Source of the DNA: DASQEH01 sp035633755
GTDB taxonomy: Bacteria > Actinomycetota > Actinomycetes > Propionibacteriales > Nocardioidaceae
Direction: 5' to 3'
Assembly (NCBI GenBank): GCA_035633755.1
Contig: DASQEH010000052.1
Location: 62,001-126,000 of the forward strand
Length of the DNA: 64,000 nt
The notes under the pieces were generated by a model. It was not told the origin of the DNA, made no database searches, and saw nothing but the letters and a program-made list of their open reading frames with translations. Positions 24,617 through 35,265 of this stretch are shown here, one piece after another; the first letter of the stretch is position 1, and every line of letters begins with the position of its first letter. Made by a program: the position numbers and the translations under genes.

Positions 24617-25593
24617 CAACCACTCGCGACGCCTCGTCCGTCGATCTGCCGCTGCCTGCGCCGACGCTTACGCCGCGCAAGCCCAAGCAGCAACGCCGCA
24701 AGAAGCCCACAATCGGCCAGATCCTCTCCTACGTCATCCTGGTCCCCGGAGCCATTCTCTTCGTGGCTCCGTTCGCCTGGCTGGTCAGCGCCTCCTTCCA
24801 GCAGATGGGCGACATCTTCTCGCAGCCTCCGCATTGGATTCCGCCCGACGCAACACTCGACGGGTACAAGGGTTTCCTCGGCATCGGGAACCCGACTGGA
24901 CTGAACGCGAACAACACCGGGGACTGGCGGTGGTTCCGCAACAGCGTGTTCGTGGCGACATCAGTCACCGTGCTGCAGCTGTTCTTCAACTCACTGGCTG
25001 CCTACGTGTTCGCGAAGCGAAAGTTTCCGGGCCGGGACGCCATCTTCTTGGTCTTCCTCGGCACGATGATGATTCCCGGGCAAGTCACCTTGGTGCCGAA
25101 CTACATCGTGCTGAAGCACATTCCGCTCTTCGGCGGCAACGACATCTTCGGAAACGGCGGGTCGGGGTGGCTCGACTCGTACTACGGCCTCATCCTTCCG
25201 GGGACCGTGAGCGCCTTCGGCATCTTCTTGCTGCGGCAGTACATGTTGTCGATCCCCGACGAGCTGCTGGACGCCGCCCGCATCGACGGAGCCTCGGAGT
25301 TCCGGATCTTCTGGAGCGTCGTACTGCCCTTGTGCACGCCTGCGCTGGCGGCAACCGCCATCTTCACGTTCCAGTACGCATGGGAGGACTTCCTGTGGCC
25401 CCTCATCATCATCTCCAGCCCCGAGAACTACACCGCTCCACTGGGGCTGGCCTTGTTCGTGGTGAAGAACCGGACGTCGTGGAACCTGCTCTTCGCGGGG
25501 TCCGTCATCGCCACGTTGCCGATGATCGTCGTGTTCATGATCTTCCAGCGCCAGTTCATCCAAGGCATCTCGGTCACCGGCATCAAGGGGTGA
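24613..25593 (+). CDS. Sugar ABC transporter permease (MalG-like)
   Basis: 326 residues. A polar, Lys/Pro-rich N-terminus is followed by six membrane helices, starting ILSYVILVPGAILFVAPFAWL near 36-56. The EAA loop is DELLDAARIDGASEFRIFWS (about 216-235). It is coupled to the first permease by an ATGA overlap. It completes the membrane part of the importer; the ATPase gene is not here but at 27093-28181 on the other strand. Confidence 0.95.
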   Translation: MTTTRDASSVDLPLPAPTLTPRKPKQQRRKKPTIGQILSYVILVPGAILFVAPFAWLVSASFQQMGDIFSQPPHWIPPDATLDGYKGFLGIGNPTGLNANNTGDWRWFRNSVFVATSVTVLQLFFNSLAAYVFAKRKFPGRDAIFLVFLGTMMIPGQVTLVPNYIVLKHIPLFGGNDIFGNGGSGWLDSYYGLILPGTVSAFGIFLLRQYMLSIPDELLDAARIDGASEFRIFWSVVLPLCTPALAATAIFTFQYAWEDFLWPLIIISSPENYTAPLGLALFVVKNRTSWNLLFAGSVIATLPMIVVFMIFQRQFIQGISVTGIKG

Positions 25594-25615
25594 CCGCAGT
25601 GAGCTTCGGTCCCAG

Positions 25616-26812
25616 ATGACGGCCGACGACACCCGGCGACGCCTGGAAGGACTCCTGAACGCCTCTGGCGGAATCCTGCGACTCGAGCCGGCCTGGGTCG
25701 CGCGGGACTTCCTTCCGCCCGGGCGACGGCTGGGGCTCCCGGAGGAGGCGTACGACGTCGGCGACCGAGGGTTCATCTGCGAGCGCTGGCTGGCGTCCAC
25801 CACCCAGGCCGACAACCGGGTCGGGCCTGCGGACGAGGGCCTCAGCTTCCTCGCAACGGAGGATGGCCCACCACTGACCCTCCAGGACGCCGTGGCGGCA
25901 GACCCCGGCACGATCATGGGGACGGAGTACGCGCGGGCTCATCCTGGCGGGCTCGGCAGGCTGGCCAAGATCTTCGACTACGGCGCCAGGCTGCCGTACC
26001 ACATCCACCCGACGCAGGAGTACGCCTCGCTCGTCGGTCGCAAGTCGAAGGATGAGGCCTACTACTTCCTCCCCGGAACCGAGCTGGGCGCCCATCCGGA
26101 GTCGTTCTTCGGCGTGCATCCCTGGATCAGCCGGCAGGGCGCCCATGACGTGCTGCTGCCGTACCTGGTCGACTGGGACAGCGACCTGATCCTGCGCCAT
26201 GCCCGCGCCGAGCTGCAGGTTCCAGACGAGGGCTTCCTGATCCCGTCAGGCGTGCTGCACGCTCCGGGCACAGCGCTCACGCTGGAGCTGCAGGAGGACT
26301 CAGACGTCCTGGCGATGTTCCAGGCCCTGAACGCAGGGAAGATCATCTCCAAGGACCTGCTCTTCAAGGACGTACGACCCGAGGACCGCAACCGCGACGG
26401 CGAGCGGTTCCCGTTGGGCTTCGTGGAGTGGGACCTCAACGGTGACCCCTTCTTCTACGAGAACCACCACCTCAGCCCCCAGCCACTGCCGACCACTCGC
26501 GGTGGGCAGGAGTCCTGGATCTTCTACAACACCACGAAGTTCAGTGGCAAGAAGCTCGTGGTGTCGCCGGGAGCGGAGGTCTCTACCACCGAGCCGGGTG
26601 TCTACAGCGTCCTGGTGTGGACCGGCCACGGATCGTACGGCGGGCAGGAGGTGCGAGGTGGTGATCCCACGTTGGACGAGCTCTTGGTCGTGCACGGTGC
26701 GGCGACGCAGCCGCACACCGTCCGCAACCTCGGTGACGAGGACCTCGTGGTCTTCACATTCTTCGGCCCGGACATTCAATCCTCCGTACCGATGACGCAG
26801 GCCTGGCGGTAG
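25616..26812 (+). CDS. Cupin, mannose-6-phosphate isomerase-like protein
   Basis: 398 residues with two beta-barrel halves. The central metal site looks like class I phosphomannose isomerases: LPYHIHPTQEYA at about 124-135 (His, Gln, Glu) and the later IPSGVLHAPG at about 204-213 (His). The segment SRQGAHDVLLPYL between them is unlike standard ManA, so another sugar or sugar-phosphate isomerisation, or lyxose-type activity, is possible. It follows the permeases by 22 bases and so belongs to the importer operon. The start is ATG 25616. It is cytoplasmic and ends before a strong hairpin. Confidence 0.8.
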   Translation: MTADDTRRRLEGLLNASGGILRLEPAWVARDFLPPGRRLGLPEEAYDVGDRGFICERWLASTTQADNRVGPADEGLSFLATEDGPPLTLQDAVAADPGTIMGTEYARAHPGGLGRLAKIFDYGARLPYHIHPTQEYASLVGRKSKDEAYYFLPGTELGAHPESFFGVHPWISRQGAHDVLLPYLVDWDSDLILRHARAELQVPDEGFLIPSGVLHAPGTALTLELQEDSDVLAMFQALNAGKIISKDLLFKDVRPEDRNRDGERFPLGFVEWDLNGDPFFYENHHLSPQPLPTTRGGQESWIFYNTTKFSGKKLVVSPGAEVSTTEPGVYSVLVWTGHGSYGGQEVRGGDPTLDELLVVHGAATQPHTVRNLGDEDLVVFTFFGPDIQSSVPMTQAWR

Positions 26813-26846
26813 CGCGCGCCCTTGGCGTTGTCAGCATGATTGCGCG

Positions 26847-26878
26847 CCGGTGCCCGCCCCCCGAAGGGCGGGCACCGG
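26847..26878. terminator. Very stable hairpin terminator, 13-bp perfect stem
   Basis: CCGGTGCCCGCCC (26847-26859) and GGGCGGGCACCGG (26866-26878) are perfect complements around a 6-base loop, 34 bases past the cupin stop. It closes the plus-strand importer operon and could also serve the converging minus-strand genes. No T-tract is present. Confidence 0.8.
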
Positions 26879-26883
26879 TCGTG

Positions 26884-27048
26884 TCAAAGCTTCCGCACTA
26901 GCTTTGACGCCACCACGTCGGTGTACTTCGAGGTGAGGAAGTACCCGAGCTGATCGCGGACGTTGCCGGTCAGGACGGCGACGAGCCGGCATGGTGCCGC
27001 GAGCGCGCTCAAGAACGTGGAGGCCATGACCAAGTAGACGCGTTGCAT
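26884..27048 (-). CDS. Possible 54-residue small protein, unknown
   Basis: An open frame starting MQRVYLVMASTFLSALAAP and ending SKLVRKL. The composition is protein-like: a hydrophobic stretch at residues 4-28, then a mixed segment with DQLGYFLTSKY. A perfect palindrome TGACGCGTCA lies 15 bases upstream (27063-27072) and the strong hairpin at 26847-26878 lies just past the stop, so it is framed like a small transcription unit. I recognise no family, and no clear ribosome-binding site is visible. It may instead be the tail of a decayed gene. Confidence 0.3.
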   Translation of the reverse strand: MQRVYLVMASTFLSALAAPCRLVAVLTGNVRDQLGYFLTSKYTDVVASKLVRKL

Positions 27049-27062
27049 GCTGCTGCATGACG

Positions 27063-27072
27063 TGACGCGTCA
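27063..27072. repeat. Perfect 10-bp palindrome TGACGCGTCA
   Basis: It lies between the ATPase gene stop (27093) and the small ORF start (27048). It may be an operator or a chance palindrome in GC-rich DNA. The rest of 26813-27092 apart from the hairpin and the small ORF shows nothing else. Confidence 0.35.
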
Positions 27073-27092
27073 AAGGGGCCGAGCCGCTGGTG

Positions 27093-28181
<1,089 letters not shown>

Positions 28182-28215
28182 GGGCGTCAGGGGTCCCTTC
28201 CACGGGAGAACGTGC

Positions 28216-28267
28216 GGCGACGGTATCGTCGCCCGCTCATTTTGTCCGATCCACCCCGGTCGGACAA
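28216..28267. promoter_or_regulatory. Two inverted repeats upstream of the ATPase gene
   Basis: GGCGACG-GTAT-CGTCGCC at 28216-28233 could form a leader hairpin. TTGTCCGA (28242-28249) and TCGGACAA (28260-28267) form a perfect 8-bp inverted repeat with a 10-base spacer, more like an operator than a terminator because no T-tract follows on the minus strand. Both lie in the 126-base gap between the SDR stop and the ATPase start. Confidence 0.5.
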
Positions 28268-28282
28268 GTCGGGCAGCCACCC

Positions 28283-28300
28283 CACAACGCGGTGTGACCG
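28283..28300. repeat. 18-nt repeat copy B (CACAACGCGGTGTGACCG)
   Basis: Identical to 22077-22094. It lies 102 bases upstream of the ATPase start and 8 bases past the SDR stop. Its presence near both halves of the split importer suggests a shared regulator, possibly the AraC protein. Confidence 0.45.
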
Positions 28301-28307
28301 GTGCGTG

Positions 28308-29099
28308 TCAGGAACGCTCCTCGGCCACGGAGTTGCCGCCGTCCACCACGACGCATTGGCCGGTGACATACGAGGCCCCGGGCGAAGCAAGGAACGCGAT
28401 CACAGCAGCCACCTCACGAGGGGCTGCACTGCGTCCGATCGGTGTGGCCAGTCCCTCGTCCCGCTCGTGTGGCAGCTGTGAGCCGGTGGCGATCCACCCC
28501 GGTGCCACCGCGTTGACCGTGATGCCGCGGTGCGCAAGGTCGAGTGCGAGCGATCGGGTGAGTCCCACCATTCCTGCCTTGGCAGCTGCATAGACAGGCT
28601 CGTGGCGCATGGCCATGACGGGGCCACTGACGCTGGCGACCATCACGATCCGTCCCTCTCCCGACGTCAGAGCCGGGAGGACGGCGCGGGTGGCGAGGAA
28701 CGCGGTGTCGAGATTGCGTCTCAGCCCCGCATGCCACGTCTCCAGCGACATGTCGTCGACACGTCCACTCTCGACGGTGGAGTCCGACACCGATGTCATC
28801 CCGGCGTTGTTGACGAGGATGTCAACCCGTCCCCATCGCTGGACGGCAGCAGCCGTCACGCTCTCGGCAGCCGCTGGCACCGTGAGATCGGCCGCTATCC
28901 ACGCGGCGTCCCGTCCGTCAGCGCTGAGCTCGCGTGCCCTTTCCCGGCCGCGCTCCGAGGTAGAAGTCACCAGCACTGCTGCCCCGAGCTCGCTCAACAA
29001 GGTCGCGGTGGCCATTCCGATGCCAGTCGGGCTGCCAGCACCCGTCACCACGGCGACCCGTCCGGACAGGTCGAAAGGGCTGGCAGGAGATCTGCTCAT
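28308..29099 (-). CDS. SDR family oxidoreductase
   Basis: 263 residues from ATG 29099, supported by AGGA 8 bases upstream; the ATG-less extension to 29126 is less likely. The cofactor loop is TGAGSPTGIGMA (about 18-29), followed by NNAG (about 93-96), a catalytic Ser in VASVSG, and Tyr-Lys in PVYAAAKAG. The ending VTGQCVVVDGG is typical of classical SDRs. The substrate is probably a sugar or polyol, given the neighbouring importer ATPase 126 bases downstream on the same strand. It is cytoplasmic and NAD(P)-dependent. Confidence 0.88.
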   Translation of the reverse strand: MSRSPASPFDLSGRVAVVTGAGSPTGIGMATATLLSELGAAVLVTSTSERGRERARELSADGRDAAWIAADLTVPAAAESVTAAAVQRWGRVDILVNNAGMTSVSDSTVESGRVDDMSLETWHAGLRRNLDTAFLATRAVLPALTSGEGRIVMVASVSGPVMAMRHEPVYAAAKAGMVGLTRSLALDLAHRGITVNAVAPGWIATGSQLPHERDEGLATPIGRSAAPREVAAVIAFLASPGASYVTGQCVVVDGGNSVAEERS

Positions 29100-29233
29100 T
29101 CCCACATTCCTGTCTCGCAGGCGCACGCCGGCTCAGACACGAGTTCTGCATAGTTTTGGTGATTGACTCCAACTGCGCCGGATGTCAAGGTCGAATTGCT
29201 CCACTTCGATATGTCGGAGCCGCAACACCAAGT

Positions 29234-29274
29234 CCCCCATCCAATGGTTGTCGACCCCTCGCCTTGGATGGGGG
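29234..29274 (-). terminator. Terminator of lpdA
   Basis: CCCCCATCCAA (29234-29244) and TTGGATGGGGG (29264-29274) form a perfect 11-bp stem with a 19-base loop, 12 bases past the lpdA stop on the minus strand. Confidence 0.75.
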
Positions 29275-29286
29275 CTTTCCATGTCC

Positions 29287-30678
<1,392 letters not shown>

Positions 30679-30690
30679 ACCGCCAGCCTA

Positions 30691-31134
30691 TTAGGTGTCG
30701 CGAGTGCTCGACACCGCTCCATCGACGCGCTCGCCACGGAAGCGTTTGATGCTGTACAGCAGCAGCCCCATGGCCACCAGTCCGGACACGACGATGCTGC
30801 TGCCGGTCGCCCAGCCGCCGAGCGGGAGACGAGGTCCGAAGGGACCGATCTCAGGAATCTCCGGGTTGAGGCACCACACCACCCCGACGGCGATGACGGC
30901 GCCCGCACCGAGTGCGCTCATCGCGATCCGCGGATAGGTCGCCACGCCGGAGCGGGCGACGTCGAAGGCCTTGTCCTTGACCGGGTCGACGCGCCGCTCG
31001 GCCCATTCGTACTCCTGGGACAGCACCACCAGTCCGGCGAGGAGCAGCAGCAGGCCGGGGCCGGGGAGGATGAGGGCGGCGAGGCCGACGAGAACGAGCA
31101 GCCATCCCACCAGCGTCACCCAGGTCTTGCGCAT
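30691..31134 (-). CDS. PGPGW (TIGR02611-like) membrane protein
   Basis: 147 residues from ATG 31134, with AGGAGA about 9 bases upstream. The N-terminus has two adjacent hydrophobic segments split by the LPGPG turn (VGWLLVLVGLAALILPGPGLLLLLAGLVVLS, in two halves), the hallmark of the family. Two more helices lie at about 65-85 and 110-130. It is an inner-membrane protein of unknown role, 12 bases downstream of which lpdA begins on the other side of the gap, on the same strand. The ORF extension to 31170 lacks support. Confidence 0.85.
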   Translation of the reverse strand: MRKTWVTLVGWLLVLVGLAALILPGPGLLLLLAGLVVLSQEYEWAERRVDPVKDKAFDVARSGVATYPRIAMSALGAGAVIAVGVVWCLNPEIPEIGPFGPRLPLGGWATGSSIVVSGLVAMGLLLYSIKRFRGERVDGAVSSTRDT

Positions 31135-31223
31135 CGTCGAGGTCTCCTGGGTCCTGGGGGGTCCATGCAAGAGTACCCGCGCCCTCGGCTAGCCCGCGGA
31201 TGCGCGGAGAAGGAGCTGTGGGA

Positions 31224-32123
31224 CTACCGGTGGAACAGGAAACCGCCGATGCCCAAGCGCAGTCCGCGAGCGTAACGATGCTTGCGGTAGTGCGCCGACG
31301 TCATGTGCCGGGCATCGGTGCGGTTGCGCATGTTCCCCAGCTCCACCATGACGGCGGGGACGTCGCTCCAGTTCAGGGTGCCCAGATCGCCCCGGACGTC
31401 GAACCCGTCCTCTCCGTACGAGTTGGACACCCTCACGCCGGCACGGACCAGACCCGTCTTGACGCGCTGCGCGTAGCGAGCCGACGGCCGGTAGATGTCG
31501 GAGGTCCAGCCGGCTCGGTCGCTGGGTCGGATCACGAAGAATCCGCGGGTTCCGGCCGACGCGCCGTCACCATGGATGGAGACCATCGCGTCGGCATTGA
31601 CGCGGTTGCCAGCCCGGCCGCGCACGTCGATGCACGGGCCCCAGTCGTCGTAGGAGTTGGTGGTTCTGGTCATGCGAACCGCTGCGCCTCGCGCCCGGAG
31701 CTGGCGCTTGAGCGCGCGAGCGACTCTCCAGTTGAACGTGGCCTCGGGGAACCCGGCGTTGGTAGCGGTTCCGGTGGAGTTGCAGGGCTTGCGGAACCCG
31801 CCCGCGTTGACCAGGCGGTTCACCTGGCGCGGATGTGTGGCGTTGCCGAGCTGATGTCCGGGGTCGATCATGATGACCGTGCCGACCCACCGGCGGGAAG
31901 CCGATCGGTTCGGGGCAGCTGTCTGGGAATCTCGAGTGGCAGCTTCTCCGGCCGGTGAGGCAGTCGTCGCCGTAGCCAGCCGCTGCCTCGGCTCGACTGG
32001 GCTACCGGCCGCTGAGTCGACCGACGAGGCTCCATCCGGCACGCGGTACGCCTGGCTCGCTGGTACTGCTGTCGCGACGACCACCGTGGTAGCGACGAGA
32101 CAGGCCAGGGATACGCGGGTCAT
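31224..32123 (-). CDS. Secreted N-acetylmuramoyl-L-alanine amidase (Amidase_3)
   Basis: 299 residues with a Sec signal (about 1-25; TRVSLACLVATTVVVATAVPASQA) and a low-complexity linker to about residue 78. The zinc-amidase domain follows: IDPGHQ (about 86-91; His), FPEATFN (about 125; Glu), SIHGDG (about 183; His) and VELGNMRN near 262-269 (catalytic Glu). It cleaves the bond between MurNAc and L-Ala in peptidoglycan outside the membrane. It is monocistronic, between the PGPGW gene and the ECF transporter operon. Confidence 0.93.
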   Translation of the reverse strand: MTRVSLACLVATTVVVATAVPASQAYRVPDGASSVDSAAGSPVEPRQRLATATTASPAGEAATRDSQTAAPNRSASRRWVGTVIMIDPGHQLGNATHPRQVNRLVNAGGFRKPCNSTGTATNAGFPEATFNWRVARALKRQLRARGAAVRMTRTTNSYDDWGPCIDVRGRAGNRVNADAMVSIHGDGASAGTRGFFVIRPSDRAGWTSDIYRPSARYAQRVKTGLVRAGVRVSNSYGEDGFDVRGDLGTLNWSDVPAVMVELGNMRNRTDARHMTSAHYRKHRYARGLRLGIGGFLFHR

Positions 32124-32144
32124 GAGGGCACTCTAAGCGCCGGG

Positions 32145-32825
32145 CTAGCGCACAAACCACGGAACCACCGCCAGGGCCGCCGCGACAGCCAGCAACACAG
32201 AGTCGGCGAGGCGCCAGGGAGCAGGACCCGCCCACGTGCGTGCTTGTGCGGACGTGAACCCTCGGACGTCCATCGCCGTCGAGAGCTGTCCAGTCGACCG
32301 CATCGAGATCACGAGCAGCGCAAAGGCACTGTGCGCCGATGCCCGCAGGCGCCGGCGCACACCGCCGTCGATGCCGAGCCCGCGCGCCCGCCGCGCCCGC
32401 TGCACCTGTTGCCAGGACTCGGTGATCGAGTCGAGGCGTTGCAGAGCAGCGACGCCCGCCACGACGACGCGGGCGGGCAGGTGCAACCGTTGGGCCAGAT
32501 GGTCGCCGAGCTCGGTCGGCACGATACGGGGGCTCAGGAGCGCACTAGGAGTCACGATCGAGAGCACTCTCAGCGCTGCGGCCACTGCCTCGTCGCCGTT
32601 CTGGCCCCCGTACAACCAGGTGGAGACCATCACCGAGACGGCGGCCACCGAGCCGAGCGCGAGACGGGCGGCGGTGGAGCGCAGGTCACGAGCCAGGCCA
32701 CCGAGTAGCAGGACCTGGGCACCCAGGACGGTGAAACCGGTGGCTGTCGAGTTGACGGCGAGTGCGCCGGCCACCGGCACCAGGCACGCGGCCAGGACCG
32801 ACAGCGGTCCGGGGCCCGACCTCAC
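32145..32825 (-). CDS. ECF transporter transmembrane component (EcfT/YkoC-like)
   Basis: 226 residues with hydrophobic helices at the N-terminus (about 8-40, 50-75) and the C-terminus (about 205-225). The coupling motifs carrying Ala-Arg-Gly are RARRARGLG (about 144-152) and MDVRGF (about 188-193), which link to the ATPase domains. It starts with GTG 32825 in a GTGA overlap with the double-ATPase gene stop. It forms the T-subunit of an energy-coupling-factor importer together with the two genes upstream. It is the last gene of the TPP-controlled operon. Confidence 0.88.
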   Translation of the reverse strand: MRSGPGPLSVLAACLVPVAGALAVNSTATGFTVLGAQVLLLGGLARDLRSTAARLALGSVAAVSVMVSTWLYGGQNGDEAVAAALRVLSIVTPSALLSPRIVPTELGDHLAQRLHLPARVVVAGVAALQRLDSITESWQQVQRARRARGLGIDGGVRRRLRASAHSAFALLVISMRSTGQLSTAMDVRGFTSAQARTWAGPAPWRLADSVLLAVAAALAVVPWFVR

Positions 32826-34399
32826 GAGGTGTCCGCTCGGCGCTCGAGCCGGAGCTCGGCGTCGGCGAGGGCAGGGATGGCGAGGTGGTCATGGCTGGCG
32901 AACGCGAGGGCCGTGCCGGCCTCACGGGACGCGGCGAGGACTCCCATCACGGCGGCCCAGGTGAGCCGGTCCTGCCCGAGCGTCGGTTCGTCGAGCAGCA
33001 CCCCAGCCGGGCCGTGCACCAACGCGGCGGCCACCATGAGTCGCCGCTGCTCTCCACCGGACAAGTGATAGGGGCTCGCGTCTCGCAGGTGAGCGAGGCC
33101 CAACGAGGCCAGCAGGCCGTCCGCGCGGTGCTGCAGCTCTTGCGGCTCCCGACGGCATGCGGCGCCAGCGGCGGCCAGCTCGGCGTCAACCGTCGCGGCC
33201 ACGACACCGTGCTCCGGCGTCTGGGGCACCCAGGAGATCCTCTCCGCCAGGTCGCGGGAGCTCCAGCGCCACGGCCGCCGCTCAGATCCGGCCGCCAGTT
33301 GCTGGGCGGCGAGCACCTCACCACTGGAGGGTCTGAGCAGACCGGCCAGCACGGAGACCAGCGTCGACTTGCCGGCGCCGCTTGCACCGGTGACCGCCAG
33401 CGCCTGGCCTGCGCTCACTGTGGTGGAGATGGCGGCCAGGGCGGAAGTCGTCGACGCCGAGCGACGGGCGCCCTGTCGGCGGGTGCGAAACTCGACGCCC
33501 ACCCGGTTCGCGGACACCAGGTCTCCGGAGTACCGCACGTGCGGTGTGACGAGGTGCCCGGGAGGCCGCGGCGATGCAGGTGTTCCTATGCCGGGCACCC
33601 AGACCCCCTGCGCGGCCAGCGCCTGGCCATGGTCACGCAGTACTGCGCGCGGCACTCCGTCGGCCGCGATGGCGCCCTCGCGATTCAGGACCACGAGGCG
33701 ATCGGCGAAGTCCAACCAGGGTTCGAGCCGGTGCTCCACCACGATCAAGGTGCTGCCGCGGTTCTCCACGTCGCGCTGCACGGCTTGGCGCACGCGTTGA
33801 GCGCCGGCTTCGTCCAGCATCGAGGTCGGCTCGTCCAGCAGCGTCACCTCGTTGTGCATCGCGAGGCTGCCCGCCAACGCCAGCCGCTGCATCTCCCCGC
33901 CGGACAGTGCGGCGGTGGGATGGTCGAGCGGGTACTCGAACCCGGTCTCCCGAAGCGCCTGCTCGACGCGTGACCAGATCTGGTCACGCGGCACCTGCAT
34001 GTTCTCGAGCCCGAAGGCGACATCACGGCCGACGGTGCTGGCCACGATGCTGGTGGACGGGTCCTGAAGCAGCATCCCGACACGGCCCGGCCGGTTGCCG
34101 TCCGGTGTGCTGGCCGCCTCGCCCCGGCCACCGAGCCGCACCCGGCCGCTGAGGTCCCCATGCGAGGCGGTCAGGAGCACGCCGGCGATGGCCCGCAGCA
34201 GGCTCGACTTTCCGGCGCCGCTCGGACCGGCGACCAGCACGCGTTGCCCGGCTGGGACGAACAGGTCCAGGTCCCTGAAGACCGCGGCTCGCCGCCGTGC
34301 CGGTCGCCAGGTCAGGCCCTCGACGCTGACGTCGGCGCCGCCGGCCAACGGGCTACGCCGGGTGTTCAGCGGCAGACTCGCGCCCGGCCGGCAGGGCAT
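32822..34399 (-). CDS. ECF transporter double ATPase (YkoD-like)
   Basis: About 525 residues with two complete ABC domains in one chain. First: Walker A GPSGAGKSS, signature LSGGEMQR, Walker B EVTLLDEPTSMLDE. Second: GASGAGKST, LSGGEQRR, AGVLLDEPTLGQD. The start is uncertain: ATG 34399 or GTG 34408, both overlapping the YkoE-like gene by about 50 bases, without a strong ribosome-binding site, suggesting coupling. It powers uptake of the thiamin precursor (HMP) judged from the riboswitch and the YkoE partner. Confidence 0.92.
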   Translation of the reverse strand: MPCRPGASLPLNTRRSPLAGGADVSVEGLTWRPARRRAAVFRDLDLFVPAGQRVLVAGPSGAGKSSLLRAIAGVLLTASHGDLSGRVRLGGRGEAASTPDGNRPGRVGMLLQDPSTSIVASTVGRDVAFGLENMQVPRDQIWSRVEQALRETGFEYPLDHPTAALSGGEMQRLALAGSLAMHNEVTLLDEPTSMLDEAGAQRVRQAVQRDVENRGSTLIVVEHRLEPWLDFADRLVVLNREGAIAADGVPRAVLRDHGQALAAQGVWVPGIGTPASPRPPGHLVTPHVRYSGDLVSANRVGVEFRTRRQGARRSASTTSALAAISTTVSAGQALAVTGASGAGKSTLVSVLAGLLRPSSGEVLAAQQLAAGSERRPWRWSSRDLAERISWVPQTPEHGVVAATVDAELAAAGAACRREPQELQHRADGLLASLGLAHLRDASPYHLSGGEQRRLMVAAALVHGPAGVLLDEPTLGQDRLTWAAVMGVLAASREAGTALAFASHDHLAIPALADAELRLERRADTS

Positions 34400-34973
34400 C
34401 GATCGCACCCGTAGCGGCCAGCTTGCGGGTCAGCAGCCAACCGCCGAGCCCGGCGACGACCGCGCCGGACAGGGCGAAGAAGCCCAGGTAGCCCAGCTTG
34501 AAGCCGAGCGTGGTGCCCTGCCAGTAGGCGTGCCACTCGTAGCCGAACTCGAGCAGCGCTGCCACCACCCCCGCGAGCGCAGCAACCGGCCAACCGAAGC
34601 GCCGGAAGGCGAACAGCGCCAGTGCGATCTCGACCCCAAGCCCCTGCAGACCTCCAGAGATGAGTGTCGACCATCCCCACTCGTTCCCGACGAGGGCCTC
34701 GACCGCCGCGGCGAGCAGCTCGGCGAACAACGCCGCGCCGGGGCGGCGTACGACGAGTCCGCCCACCACTCCCGCGATCAGCCACGGCCCCCCTAGCAGG
34801 CCGACAGCAGGACCGAGCACGTTGGACAGTGGGGTGGACAGCGCCGAATAGGCGGCCGACCATCCCCAGTAGACGATGCCGAACGCCACGCCGATCACTG
34901 CTGCCGTCATCAGGTCGATCGTCCGCCAGGGCCCGCTCGCCAGGCCAGGTTGCGCCGATGTGGTTGTTGCCAT
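34353..34973 (-). CDS. ECF transporter substrate-binding component (YkoE-like, thiamin precursor)
   Basis: 206 residues with six hydrophobic helices (first DLMTAAVIGVAFGIVYWGWS at about 20-39) and a short C-terminal tail. The family is YkoE, the substrate-binding S component for thiamin or hydroxymethylpyrimidine. ATG 34973 is preceded by GGGAGGAA. A TPP riboswitch lies about 55 bases upstream, so expression should fall when thiamin pyrophosphate is plentiful. It is the first gene of the ykoEDC-type operon. Confidence 0.92.
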   Translation of the reverse strand: MATTTSAQPGLASGPWRTIDLMTAAVIGVAFGIVYWGWSAAYSALSTPLSNVLGPAVGLLGGPWLIAGVVGGLVVRRPGAALFAELLAAAVEALVGNEWGWSTLISGGLQGLGVEIALALFAFRRFGWPVAALAGVVAALLEFGYEWHAYWQGTTLGFKLGYLGFFALSGAVVAGLGGWLLTRKLAATGAIDALPAGRESAAEHPA

Positions 34974-35028
34974 GTGTTCCTCCCAGAGAGCTCAGGGAGG
35001 GGAAGCAGAACCGTTGTCTGCTCGAGTC

Positions 35029-35117
35029 TCGACTCCCTTCGCCGGTCCTAACCGGATCAGGTTCGAGGGTCTGCGGATGGTCCGCACTCTCAGCGCGCGA
35101 AGGCGCTCCCCTGTCGT
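35029..35117 (-). promoter_or_regulatory. TPP riboswitch (THI element)
   Basis: Read on the minus strand, the RNA begins near the GGGGAGCGC segment, contains the invariant CTGAGA (35093-35088) and the conserved CCTGATCCGGTTAG...ACCGGCG then AAGGGAG (35062-35033). These are the thi-box sequences. It precedes the YkoE-like ECF gene, as expected for a thiamin-repressed uptake operon. Confidence 0.95.
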
Positions 35118-35265
35118 GTCCTGCCAGCCTAGCCCGCTCGACGCATCGGTCGCGAGTCGGCATCCTCGGGGCCGGTCACGGCCACCGCGGCGGGTCTACG
35201 ATGGGCAGACATCAGTCCTCCGGCGGTCGCCGCATCGCCCTGTAGCCAGAGACGGGGTCACCTCC

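Noticed and set aside
28242..28267. Intrinsic terminator for the SDR gene at TTGTCCGA/TCGGACAA
   Set aside because: On the minus strand the stem is followed by AAAATGAG, not a T-tract, and the arms are not GC-only; an operator reading is kept instead.
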